From contig CALESQ010000054.1 of assembly GCA_937907455.1 (NCBI GenBank), positions 1 through 27,823 of the forward strand: a DNA stretch of 27,823 nt, written 5' to 3'. Source of the DNA: an uncultured Caldilineales bacterium (GTDB lineage: Bacteria > Chloroflexota > Anaerolineae > JAAEKA01). Of this stretch, positions 9,801-16,104 are shown in pieces; positions within the stretch are counted from its first letter, which is position 1, and every line of letters starts with the position of its first letter. A program made the translations under genes and the position numbers. The notes beneath the pieces are model-generated. The model was not told where the DNA came from. It saw only the letters and a list, made by a program, of their open reading frames with translations, and did not search any database.

Positions 9801-10191
9801 AGAAACTGCGGTCTTCCAGCCCCACCGTGCCACTGATCACCCAGGTTGACATTTCGTTCAGGGGCAGATAGGTGCGATCACCGCGGAAGGGGCGCGGGTC
9901 AAAGCTTTCGTACAGCAGATGCTGGCCGGTGCGGTCGTAGATGCGCACCGTCTCGAACTCTTCCTGTTCGGTTTCGATGGCGCTGGCATCGGGCAGGTCA
10001 CGGGCAAAGTAGTTGTAGACCCCGGCTACAGCAGCCACCGCCGAGCCGACCATCAGGGCATTGGCTCCCACAACCACCACCAGCACCACGGCCAAAATCT
10101 GGCCCAGGCGCAAAAAGGGGCGCGGCCGGTTTTTCCAGCGGCGCTCACGACGGCGACGTTTAATCAATACATGTTCAGAATCGTGGATCAT
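6850..10191 (-). CDS. Class A penicillin-binding protein (GT51 plus transpeptidase) with C-terminal Ig-like domains
   Basis: A bifunctional peptidoglycan synthase. Residue numbers here count from a GTG three codons upstream at 10200 (1116 residues). A basic N-terminus precedes one membrane helix (about 33-60). The GT51 glycosyltransferase has GLEDRSFW (catalytic Glu129) and GGSSITQQLIKQ. The transpeptidase has SSFK (Ser503, Lys506), SYN (561-563) and KTGS (708-711). After the transpeptidase come a CWESGLLPTPEC segment and about 250 residues of two Ig/fibronectin-like beta domains (YSYVNGTVQIRGNA; MDRVEFFLDG). Ordinary PBP1a/1c proteins are 700-850 residues, so this is long. ATG 10191 is preferred; neither start has a good ribosome-binding site. 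It lies 16 bases upstream of the ParB-box gene. Confidence 0.94.
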   Translation of the reverse strand: MIHDSEHVLIKRRRRERRWKNRPRPFLRLGQILAVVLVVVVGANALMVGSAVAAVAGVYNYFARDLPDASAIETEQEEFETVRIYDRTGQHLLYESFDPRPFRGDRTYLPLNEMSTWVISGTVGLEDRSFWDNPGINPVGLGRAFVSNLRGGQVQGGSSITQQLIKQIIIDPEDRYERSYTRKIKEVIMALEITRRYSKEQILEWYINHNFYGNFAYGIQAASQVYYEKSASELTLPEAVMLATIPQYPGLNPFDSPQDAYRRQRKALDALVTEAGYLSQDEANAAKKFFDYRVLKDLYDQKLISAYDRENAATSKAASDRVLDALVTAGWIDQAAADEAKTYGDSRWMFLHRKTTERFENLSAPHFALYVLDEVQRRFNTPEDPYFIWRTGLQVYTTLDFDLQKAAQCAARVRIAALEGTAPADYKPPESTPAETCDGFKSIDLMPNMADVDHNAHNAAVIVIRPSTGEILSMVGSVDYNNEDIDGEVNMALAENQPGSSFKPFTYLEAFLQGYTPATRMMDVRTVFPNALEPPYVPENYDRKYHGPQLARYALQRSYNIPAVWLMQQVGVKNVIDLAHKLGINSLDKEYYGLSLTLGGGDVRLLDMVYAYSVFASGGVMAGQPVEESRQRPGYRTLDPVSILQARDKTGQIIYEYKQPTTERLVDQQHAYLLQDVQSDYNARLAAYTDWARFLELPDRKIAAKTGSTNNWTDGWTIGYAPQLAVGVWVGNADNSEMYEVPGSRGAAPIFHAVMQYALTDRGVPPEDFPRPPGIIERDVCWESGLLPTPECGRVVREIFIEGTEPTRTDNVWRAFEINRENGKLATPYTPPELREYRVYQIYPPEAADWVKEQGIAQPPTEYDTTVSLGTVDGEAAIFSPTPYSYVNGTVQIRGNAQLEGFAGYRVEYGAGIYPGGWTQIGPTHTEPVAGDTLETWNTYGLGGLYTLRVVVTRADGSEKVGSLQVTIDGSAPTVVIEDPTEGKRFTTEQEEWISVTASATDDWAMDRVEFFLDGNFIGSSAVPPFSRRWDLQIFGPESGSGAGRALPETGPDGQPTGRTYTIYANGFGFVAGPGDEYTETHLISVVAYDRAGNATRSKPVRVFVTKKPEKKP

Positions 10192-10235
10192 AAAAAACAC
10201 TCACACAGGCGTATTATCAGGCAATACGCAACCAA

Positions 10236-10991
10236 TTAGATTTTTTCGACAACCATTAAATGCGACAGGCCAAACCAGCGCAGGGGCGTTTGCTCCAGCG
10301 CATAGGTGACACGACGCAACACGCGGCCCAGTTCAGGCCGACGATACACTACATTATCATAACCGGGGTAGATGACCGTATGTTCCAGCACGCGCAGGGG
10401 CAGACCGTCGAACAAGGCATGCAGACTGCGCCGCGTATAGGCACGCACATGAGGAGCCAACCGGTTGCGCACAACATCGGGCAGCCAGTTGATCAGCGGG
10501 GTGTTGCCGAAATGATAGCGGCCCTGCCAGTAATGACCGTGCGTTTCAAAAGGATAAAGGCGGTTTGGGCAAAAAACGATGATGCGCCCACCGGGCCGCA
10601 CCACGCGCCACATCTCGGCCGCATAGGCGCGGTCATCATCTACGTGTTCGATCACCTCATGGCTGAGCACCAGGTCGAAGGCGTTGTCGGCGTAGGGCAG
10701 CGTCTCGCCTACCGCTTGGCACAGGGTTGAGCCGGGCGCGTTGGCTGCTGCTTCGCTGACGTGTTCGTATTCCACATCCATACCGGCCACAATGGCCCCC
10801 TGAGCTTGCAGGCTGCGCACGTACATGCCGATACCGCAGCCATCTACCAGGGCGCGGGCGCCGTCCAGCGCGGCCCATTGGCGAATGAGGTTCAGACGGC
10901 GTTGCTGCCCCGAACGCCAGACCAGCGAGGGTACGCCGCGCAAGGCCGCCTGGTCGCTGTGTTGTCGGTCGAAAATAGCTGTGTCGTCCAT
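10236..10991 (-). CDS. Class I SAM-dependent methyltransferase
   Basis: 251 residues. The Rossmann-fold motif I reads ALVDGCGIGMYVRSL (near residue 47), motif II ends in MDVE, the post-motif IV segment is FDLVLSHEVIEHVDD and motif V/VI is VVRPGGRIIVFCPN. These match the Methyltransf_11/23 superfamily. The C-terminal part (YPFETHGHYWQGRYHFGN and the Arg/Tyr-rich end) resembles methyltransferases acting on lipids, glycans or quinones, but the substrate cannot be read from sequence. ATG 10991 lies only 3 bases after the ubiX stop, and the PBP gene begins 44 bases downstream, so it sits inside the operon. Confidence 0.88.
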   Translation of the reverse strand: MDDTAIFDRQHSDQAALRGVPSLVWRSGQQRRLNLIRQWAALDGARALVDGCGIGMYVRSLQAQGAIVAGMDVEYEHVSEAAANAPGSTLCQAVGETLPYADNAFDLVLSHEVIEHVDDDRAYAAEMWRVVRPGGRIIVFCPNRLYPFETHGHYWQGRYHFGNTPLINWLPDVVRNRLAPHVRAYTRRSLHALFDGLPLRVLEHTVIYPGYDNVVYRRPELGRVLRRVTYALEQTPLRWFGLSHLMVVEKI

Positions 10992-10994
10992 ACC

Positions 10995-11618
10995 TTAAAT
11001 CAGCCCCTTGTGCGGGCCGGGTGCAGGCTCTTTGCCTACGCCCAACCAACGAAAATACAGGTCGTTGTCAATACCCAGGCGCGCCAACATGCGTCCCACC
11101 GTGCCATTGATGAGGTCATCCACGGTTTGAGGACGGCTATAGAAGGCAGGCGCGGGCGGCATGATGATGGCACCGGCCTCGGCAGCTTGCGTCATCATGC
11201 GCAGATGGCCCAGGTGCAGCGGTGTTTCCCGCACCAGCAGCAGCAGCGGGCGACCTTCCTTTAGCTGCACATCGGCGGCGCGGCTGGTGAGATCGGCTGA
11301 ATAGCAGGTGGCAATGGCTGACAGCGTTTTAATGCTGCACGGAGCCACCACCATGCCCACGGTGATGAAACTGCCGCTGGCAATGGCCGCGCCGATATCC
11401 ATCGGGCGATAGACGTGATCGGCCAGCGCTTCTACCTGGCGCACGCTGAGATCGCATTCCTGGGCAATGGTGATGCGCGCGGCATCGCTGATCACCAGGT
11501 GCGTTTCCAGCGCATGGGCAGCATCCTGCTCGCGGGCACGACGCAGCACCTGTAACAGGCGAATGCCGTAGATTTGGCCGCTGGCACCGGAAAGTGCCAC
11601 AATTAATCGTCGGGACAT
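10995..11618 (-). CDS. ubiX: UbiX-type flavin prenyltransferase
   Basis: 207 residues. UbiX attaches a dimethylallyl group to FMN and makes prenyl-FMN, the cofactor of UbiD-family decarboxylases. The flavin-binding start IVALSGASGQIYGIRLL, the central VVAPCSIKTLSAIATCYSAD and the block EGRPLLLLVRETPLHLGHL are all typical. ATG 11618 is chosen over an upstream TTG at 11627 because it gives the usual MSRRLIVALSGASG start. No UbiD partner is in the window. Placement next to a MenG/UbiE methyltransferase suggests a role in quinone synthesis, but other UbiD-dependent routes are possible. Confidence 0.93.
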   Translation of the reverse strand: MSRRLIVALSGASGQIYGIRLLQVLRRAREQDAAHALETHLVISDAARITIAQECDLSVRQVEALADHVYRPMDIGAAIASGSFITVGMVVAPCSIKTLSAIATCYSADLTSRAADVQLKEGRPLLLLVRETPLHLGHLRMMTQAAEAGAIIMPPAPAFYSRPQTVDDLINGTVGRMLARLGIDNDLYFRWLGVGKEPAPGPHKGLI

Positions 11619-11653
11619 AAGCAACAAGCAACCGGCAAACCGGTAAACTTCGG

Positions 11654-12361
11654 TTAGCCCTTCACACCTACATGAATAGCCACAGTTCCCAGCATCAGTC
11701 GGGTGTAGCGCACCTCGCGCAGGCCGGCCGCGCGAAAAGCAGCGGCCAGCGCCTCGGCAGACATGAAAGCCAGCGAGGATTGTGGCAGATAGCTGTAGGC
11801 CTGCCCAGGCCCGCTGATCAAACGGCCCAGCACAGGAATCACCGCTTGCAAGTGGAAATTGATGGCGGGGCGCAGCAGATTGTCAGCAGGGGGTGTGGTG
11901 TCCAGGCTGACTACGTGGCCGCCGGGCTTCACCACGCGGTGTTGCTCGGCCAGCGCGGCCGGCACATCGGCTACATTGCGCAGCAGAAAGCCAGAGGTTA
12001 CGGCGTCGAAGCTGTTGTCGGCAAAGGGCAGGCGCAGGCCATCGGCCCCCAGCCAGAACAGGTGATGGCTGTAGCGCCGGGCGCGCCCTGCCTCCATCAT
12101 CGGCAGCGAAAAATCGGCGGCGATCACTTGCGCGTCCGGTGCTTGCAGCAGGGCTTCGAAGCCGATGTCGCCTGTGCCTGCGGCGATATCCAGCAAGCGC
12201 CCGCCGCGCGGCAGCGCGGCCGCGTGTACCAGCAGCTCACGCCAGCGCCGGTCTTGCCCCAAGGACATCAGGCGATTCATCAGATCGTAGCGCGCAGCAA
12301 TGCCACCGAACATTTCCTGAACGTAGGCGGCTTTTTGCTCGGAATGAGGTAGGACAGACAT
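11654..12361 (-). CDS. menG: Demethylmenaquinone (UbiE/MenG-type) methyltransferase
   Basis: 235 residues. It C-methylates the quinone ring in the last step of menaquinone (or ubiquinone) synthesis. Family features are clear: MFGGIAARYDLMNRLMSLGQD near the N-terminus, motif I LLDIAAGTGDIG, FSLPMMEAGR, and the diagnostic FADNSFDAVTSGFLLRNV followed by RVVKPGGHVVSLD. ATG 12361 is used. The frame is open for 16 more codons, but TACAAT lies 7 bases upstream of the ATG, as in leaderless genes, and no Shine-Dalgarno is seen. Menaquinone is the likely substrate if the host is Chloroflexota; that is inference. selD ends 55 bases upstream and ubiX starts 35 bases downstream. Confidence 0.93.
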   Translation of the reverse strand: MSVLPHSEQKAAYVQEMFGGIAARYDLMNRLMSLGQDRRWRELLVHAAALPRGGRLLDIAAGTGDIGFEALLQAPDAQVIAADFSLPMMEAGRARRYSHHLFWLGADGLRLPFADNSFDAVTSGFLLRNVADVPAALAEQHRVVKPGGHVVSLDTTPPADNLLRPAINFHLQAVIPVLGRLISGPGQAYSYLPQSSLAFMSAEALAAAFRAAGLREVRYTRLMLGTVAIHVGVKG

Positions 12362-12371
12362 AACGCAGATT

Positions 12372-12377
12372 GTAGCA
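12372..12377 (-). promoter_or_regulatory. Possible -10 element giving a leaderless menG mRNA
   Basis: Read on the minus strand, the selD-menG spacer ends in TGTGCTACAAT, then CTGCGTT, then ATG. TGC plus TACAAT is a good extended -10. Its start point would fall on or near the A of the ATG. No convincing -35 is present at 17 bases. Coordinates mark the hexamer approximately. Confidence 0.4.
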
Positions 12378-12416
12378 CAGACCGGCCCCAAGCGAAACTT
12401 CCGGCGCACTGTGCAA

Positions 12417-13490
12417 TCAAGCTGGCTGATCTTGCGGGTCGCCCGTCACTTCGATTAGCGGCGGACCGGCGACCACTTCACCGATCACCCAGGCATCACC
12501 CAGTTCAGCCAGCAACCTTGCGGTTTGAGCCGCCGGCACGGCCAGCAGCAGACCGCCGCTGGTTTCCGGCGCAAAGCACAGCGTTTGTTGGGCTTCGTCA
12601 ATGGCCGCACTGAAACGGACGCGCCCGGTAAAGTAGGCACGGTTGTTGTGAGCGCCGCCCGGATATACCCAGTCAGCGCCGAAGGCTTGCGCGCCGGGCA
12701 GCCAGGGCAGGCGGTTGAAGTCAATGCGTAGTCCCACGGTATCAGGGCCGGGGGCATCGGCCAGCATTTCGCTGGCATGGCCCAACAGCCCGAAGCCAGT
12801 GATGTCGGTGGCGGCATGGGCTTGCGCGGTTAATGCGGCTGCGGCTGCGGCGCGGTTGAGCTGCACCATGCTGGCAACGGCTGCGGCCATCTGCTCATCG
12901 CTGCTGAGATCACGCTTGAAGGCTGTGGTGATAACGCCGGTTCCCAGCGGCTTGGTGAGCACCAGCCGGTCGCCGGGCTGCGCACCGTTTTTAGTGAGGA
13001 TGCGTTGCGGATCTATCAGCCCCAGCACTACCAGGCCATATTTTGGTTCTTTGTCCTGAATCGTGTGGCCCCCGGCAATGGCGGCACCGGCTTCGATGAC
13101 TTTTTCGGCACCGCCGCGCAAAATTTCGCTGATCATGGCGGCAGGCAGATCGCCAGGAAAAGCGGCGATATTGAGGGCAAAGATGGGCTGCCCGCCCATG
13201 GCATAGATGTCGCTGAGGGAGTTGGCCGCGGCAATAGCGCCGTAGGTGGCGGGATCATCTACAATCGGGGTGAAGAAGTCAACCGTGGCTACCAACGCCT
13301 GGTTGTCGTTCAGGCGATAGACCGCTGCATCGTCGGCGCGGCCCAACCCCACCAACAGATCGGGGTAGGCGGCAGCGTTGAACAGATTGGCAAGGGGACG
13401 CAACACGTGCGCCAGGGCCTCAGGGGCCATTTTGGACGCTCAACCCGCGCAGGCGGCCAGCGAGGTGAGGCGTATTTGTTGGCGTGTCAT
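12417..13490 (-). CDS. selD: Selenophosphate synthetase SelD, itself a selenoprotein (in-frame UGA read as Sec17)
   Basis: 357 residues when the TGA at 13440-13442 is read as selenocysteine. SelD makes selenophosphate from selenide and ATP for selenocysteine and selenouridine synthesis. From ATG 13490 the N-terminus is LTSLAACAG-Sec-ASKMAPEAL. Sec17 and Lys20 fall exactly where E. coli SelD has its essential Cys17 and Lys20. Downstream are VDFFTPIVDDPATYGAIAA, NSLSDIYAMGGQPIFAL, AGGHTIQDKEPKYGL and TDITGFGLLGH, all standard AIRS-type ATP-binding motifs. An uninterrupted frame exists only from 13430 and would lose the catalytic loop. The start is 3 bases after the cyclase stop. A SECIS-like hairpin follows the TGA immediately. 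Confidence 0.94.
13409..13439 (-). promoter_or_regulatory. Bacterial SECIS-like hairpin directly after the selD UGA
   Basis: On the minus strand, the 31 bases after TGA fold as GCG, a bulged T, CCA, an AAAT/C internal loop and GGCC. The apical loop is CCTGA, and the stem closes with GGCC, TGG and CGC. Lower stem GCG/CGC and CCA/TGG and upper stem GGCC/GGCC are all Watson-Crick. Position, bulged T and small apical loop fit the bacterial SECIS that recruits SelB. Folded by hand. Confidence 0.7.
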
Positions 13491-13493
13491 AGC

Positions 13494-14126
13494 TTAGGTA
13501 CTTAGCAGCACGGCGCGGCAGGGTGCGCCATCGGCGCCGATAATCTTCATCGGCAGGCAAATCAACTGGTAAAAGCCCGGTGTTATGCCGCGCAAATCCA
13601 GTCCTTCAACGGGAATAACTCCCGCACCCAGCAAAATTTGGTGCGTGGGTACAGGGTCGTGATAGGGGGCAACAGAGAGATAATCTATTCCTACCAGTTG
13701 CACACCGCGGTCAACCAGTGCCTGGGCAGCATCGGCTTCGATTGCCACGAAATCGTTGGCAAAGGGGTGGTCGGGTATGTCCCAGCGCGCCGAATTGTCG
13801 GTGAGGAACAGCACGCGCTGTACGGCAGGGGCCAGCGGCAGCGTAGCCAGCACGGCCGCGGTGATTTGGGCGTGGCCGCGGGCATCTATCACCTGGGCCG
13901 GGCCAATCAGGCGCGCCAAGTCGAGCGCCTCAATGCCGACGCCGTCGGCGATGAAGTGGGCCGGGGCGTCGAGGTGAGTGCCGGTGTGGGCGCTGATGTC
14001 CAGCCGTGTCAGGGTGTAGGCGTCGCCGTGCGCTAACTGCGCAGGCTGGCTGAGGGTCACCGGGGGATCGCCAGGCCACACCGGCAGGGCGGGCGTGATG
14101 CTGAGGGTGATGTCGTGCCAGGTCAT
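13494..14126 (-). CDS. Cyclase-family metal-dependent hydrolase (kynurenine formamidase-like)
   Basis: 210 residues. The PF04199 signature HTGTHLDAPAHF (His-x3-His-x-Asp-x3-His) provides the metal ligands; the N-terminus WHDITLSITPALPVWPGDPP and VQLVGIDYLSVAPYHDP are also typical. Members include KynB arylformamidase, isatin hydrolase and putative polyketide cyclases. No tryptophan-degradation genes are nearby, so the substrate is unknown. ATG 14126 overlaps the glucokinase stop as ATGA, which implies translational coupling. Earlier codons in the same frame belong to glk in another frame. selD starts 3 bases after its stop. Confidence 0.88.
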   Translation of the reverse strand: MTWHDITLSITPALPVWPGDPPVTLSQPAQLAHGDAYTLTRLDISAHTGTHLDAPAHFIADGVGIEALDLARLIGPAQVIDARGHAQITAAVLATLPLAPAVQRVLFLTDNSARWDIPDHPFANDFVAIEADAAQALVDRGVQLVGIDYLSVAPYHDPVPTHQILLGAGVIPVEGLDLRGITPGFYQLICLPMKIIGADGAPCRAVLLST

Positions 14127-15118
14127 GGCGGCGATAGCTCCAGCCCCAGGCAGGCGCAGCCCAGCAGAGCCGCATTGTTGTTCAGAATAACATGCACCGG
14201 AAAGCGGATCAGCGCGGAGGAAAAGCGCCCTTTGTGCAGAAAAGCCTGCATGAAGTATTTGTGATCCAGCCAGGGCAGGATGCGCCGCGGAATGCCACCG
14301 CCCAGGTAGACGCCGCCTTCGGCCATTAGCTTTAGCGCAAGGTTGCCGGCCTCGGCGCCGAGGATGGAGACGAACAAACGCAGCGCGGCTACAGCCAGCT
14401 CGCAGGGTTGTTGTTCGTGGTTTAGTGCAGCGTTGATAATAGGCGGTGTCGGGTCGTTGCTTTCTACCAGTTGCGTTGCCAGCCAGGGCGGTTCTGGGGC
14501 ATAGCCGGTGTTCTTTAAAAAGGAATATAGGTTGCGAATCCCCAGACCAGAACACACCTTTTCGTAGCTGACATGGTCGTACACGCGCAGCATGTAACGT
14601 AGCAGGCTCATCTCAAGCTCGTTGGTGGGGGCGAAGTCGGTATGTCCTCCCTCGGAGGCATGCGCAACATAGCGGTTGCCCTGCCAGGTCAGATAGGCCT
14701 CGCCCAGACCGGTGCCGGGCGCAATAACGGCAATCGGTTGATGCGGCTGCAAGTCGCCGTCGTTTAGCGTATGCAGATCGTCATGCTGCAAAAAAGGCAC
14801 AGCGTAGGCAATGGCTTGCAGGTCGTTGAGCAAAGTCACGTCCTTGATGTGCAGGATGTCTTGCAGGCGTGCAGTGCGAATCACCCAGGGCAGGTTGGTG
14901 ATGGTGGCCTCGTTGTTGATAACCGGCCCAGCCACACCAAATACGGCGCGGGTGACGGAATGATCGGTTTCGCTCATAAACGCCTGAACAATGGTTTCCA
15001 GGTTGGCGTATTGGGCGCTGGGGTAGATGCGTTCTGCCAGCGGTGTATGCGCGCCGTGGTCGGGCGAAAAAATAGCCAAATGGGTTTTCGTGCCGCCGAT
15101 GTCGCCTGCCAGTAACAT
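14123..15118 (-). CDS. glk: Glucokinase, E. coli type (ROK-independent Glk family)
   Basis: 331 residues. It phosphorylates glucose with ATP at entry to glycolysis. The phosphate-binding motif GDIGGTKTHLAIF opens the protein; TLLNDLQAIAYAVP carries the catalytic Asp; IAPGTGLGEAYL and ASEGGHTDFAPTNELE match the E. coli Glk (PF02685) signatures; GVYLGGGIPRRILP is the adenosine-binding segment. Length is close to the 321 of E. coli. ATG 15118 is chosen for its AGGAG ribosome-binding site and because the earlier 45 residues do not fit the family. It heads the operon glk, cyclase, selD and perhaps all the way to pyk, so it would share control with glycolysis. Confidence 0.94.
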   Translation of the reverse strand: MLLAGDIGGTKTHLAIFSPDHGAHTPLAERIYPSAQYANLETIVQAFMSETDHSVTRAVFGVAGPVINNEATITNLPWVIRTARLQDILHIKDVTLLNDLQAIAYAVPFLQHDDLHTLNDGDLQPHQPIAVIAPGTGLGEAYLTWQGNRYVAHASEGGHTDFAPTNELEMSLLRYMLRVYDHVSYEKVCSGLGIRNLYSFLKNTGYAPEPPWLATQLVESNDPTPPIINAALNHEQQPCELAVAALRLFVSILGAEAGNLALKLMAEGGVYLGGGIPRRILPWLDHKYFMQAFLHKGRFSSALIRFPVHVILNNNAALLGCACLGLELSPP

Positions 15119-15224
15119 AGGGTCTCCTGATCTGAAGATAACCAGAAAATAGCTGTGGCTGATTCGCCGATTGGCTCGGTCAGGAGATTGAGAATCATTC
15201 CGCGCGACCGGCCAGAGCATTTGC

Positions 15225-15253
15225 AGTATAGCACCAGAGGCGTTTGTCCCCAA
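15225..15253 (-). promoter_or_regulatory. Sigma-70-like promoter for glk operon
   Basis: On the minus strand, TTGGGG (15248-15253) lies 17 bases before TATACT (15225-15230), and the bases TGC directly before the -10 make it an extended -10. The start point would be near 15218, leaving a leader of about 100 bases before glk ATG 15118. Confidence 0.55.
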
Positions 15254-15295
15254 GTCAGACGGAGCGATTGTGCGAGATGAACTAAACCCCTGTGT

Positions 15296-15679
15296 TTACG
15301 GCTTAACAGGCGTGGTGCGCACGCGGGAAGTACCTTTTTTGCATGACACTACATAAGGCCCACATTTGATGGAACGGTCACAGGCCAGGCAGGAATAGGA
15401 GGAGCAACTGCGCGCACAGACGGTGCGGCAGGTATCGCATATCGCCGGGCCGTTTGCAACCAATCTGGCTGAATCGTTGTCGTAACAGGCCAGGGAAGCG
15501 GCTGCCTGAAAAATGCAGGAATCTGTGGTGAAGGGTATATCGGCTGAATCGTCAGTTGATGCCACCAGCGGTTGCTGCCAGGAGGAATAAGGACCGGGCG
15601 CAGGCAAACCTTTCGCTGTCAGCCAAAAGCTGATAACGAATAAAAAGACAACCAAGCGAAGAGCCTGTAGGTGGCGCAT
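15296..15679 (-). CDS. Small secreted cysteine-rich protein, unknown
   Basis: 127 residues from ATG 15679. Residues 1-23 look like a signal peptide (charged start, then LRLVVFLFVISFWLTAKG). The mature part holds ten cysteines at 55, 65, 81, 84, 88, 92, 97, 100, 106 and 113, with two CxxC pairs (81/84 and 97/100), and ends in a basic tail. I do not recognise a family. The pattern would suit a disulfide-stabilised exported protein or a metal cluster. The frame stays open another 57 codons upstream into AT-rich spacer, but those residues look non-coding. A TATAGT hexamer lies 10 bases before the ATG. Real expression is unproven. Confidence 0.5.
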   Translation of the reverse strand: MRHLQALRLVVFLFVISFWLTAKGLPAPGPYSSWQQPLVASTDDSADIPFTTDSCIFQAAASLACYDNDSARLVANGPAICDTCRTVCARSCSSYSCLACDRSIKCGPYVVSCKKGTSRVRTTPVKP

Positions 15680-15815
15680 AGACTTGACTACTATAGAAAC
15701 TTGTTTTGATGCGCGGCTAAATAGCGAGTGATGAAATTCAGATAAAAAATATGTAAATATTAGTCGTAATATCGCAACGATAATGTTAGTGTTCGGAATA
15801 ATATGATCATACTTA

Positions 15816-15834
15816 TTGACTTGTGGAAAGTCAA
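15816..15834. repeat. Inverted repeat TTGACTT-N5-AAGTCAA
   Basis: TTGACTT (15816-15822) and AAGTCAA (15828-15834) are perfect 7-bp arms around GTGGA. It could be an operator or a remnant terminal repeat. It also lies where an upstream element for the Cys-rich gene might be, but no function is shown. Confidence 0.4.
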
Positions 15835-15975
15835 ATGGAGTCCCATCCACAAATGGCGTTCAGTGCTTTGTAAATGAAGTTTTGTCTATGACAGTGGCTG
15901 CACTATCAGTTATTCTGAAGTCCGGCAGGGGTGATGACGCCCCCTACGAACGCACGGGGTGCTGCACTGGCTGCC

Positions 15976-16048
15976 ATTCCGAGGCCCCGCAGGGCCGAGG
16001 AAGCGCTCATCGCCGCACGGGGAACTCCGAACGCAGTGAGGAGTGACA
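15976..16048. repeat. Two related REP-like palindromic units
   Basis: Unit 1 (from 15976) reads ATTCCGAGGCCC, CGCA, GGGCCGAGGAA, a near-perfect palindrome with TTCC/GGAA ends. Unit 2 (from 16024) reads ACTCCGAACGCAGTGAGGAGT, again with CTCCGA and TGAGGAG ends. Both share the pattern (A/T)TCCGA-core-GAGGA, like short interspersed palindromes found between genes in many bacteria. Copy number elsewhere cannot be seen here. Confidence 0.5.
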
Positions 16049-16104
16049 CCGCTGAGTGCGTCTAGCTTGCTGAATTTCGCACAACAACTTCGTTTACATT
16101 GTGT

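Larger units (their letters stand above)
15680..16104. other. AT-rich, repeat-bearing spacer between the Cys-rich gene and the nSTAND gene
   Basis: This 425-base stretch contains no convincing gene. Bases 15720-15815 are notably AT-rich for this window. An inverted repeat TTGACTT/AAGTCAA sits at 15816-15834. A GC-rich block at 15920-16050 carries a dispersed-repeat-like pair (separate entry). The base composition shift suggests old insertion or loss of accessory DNA. Confidence 0.5.

Noticed and set aside
11672..12352. 226-codon plus-strand open frame opposite menG
   Set aside because: Antisense shadow of a confident gene; its residues are low-complexity Gln/Arg/His and match no family.
13428..13490. 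The TGA at 13440-13442 as a nonsense mutation or frameshift that makes selD a pseudogene
   Set aside because: The frame is intact on both sides, the residues around it match the SelD catalytic loop, the position equals the essential Cys17, and a SECIS-like hairpin follows.
15976..16048. CRISPR array
   Set aside because: Only two imperfect units are present, with no regular spacer length and no cas genes. The TPR-CHAT link to type III-E CRISPR does not apply because no gRAMP gene is here.
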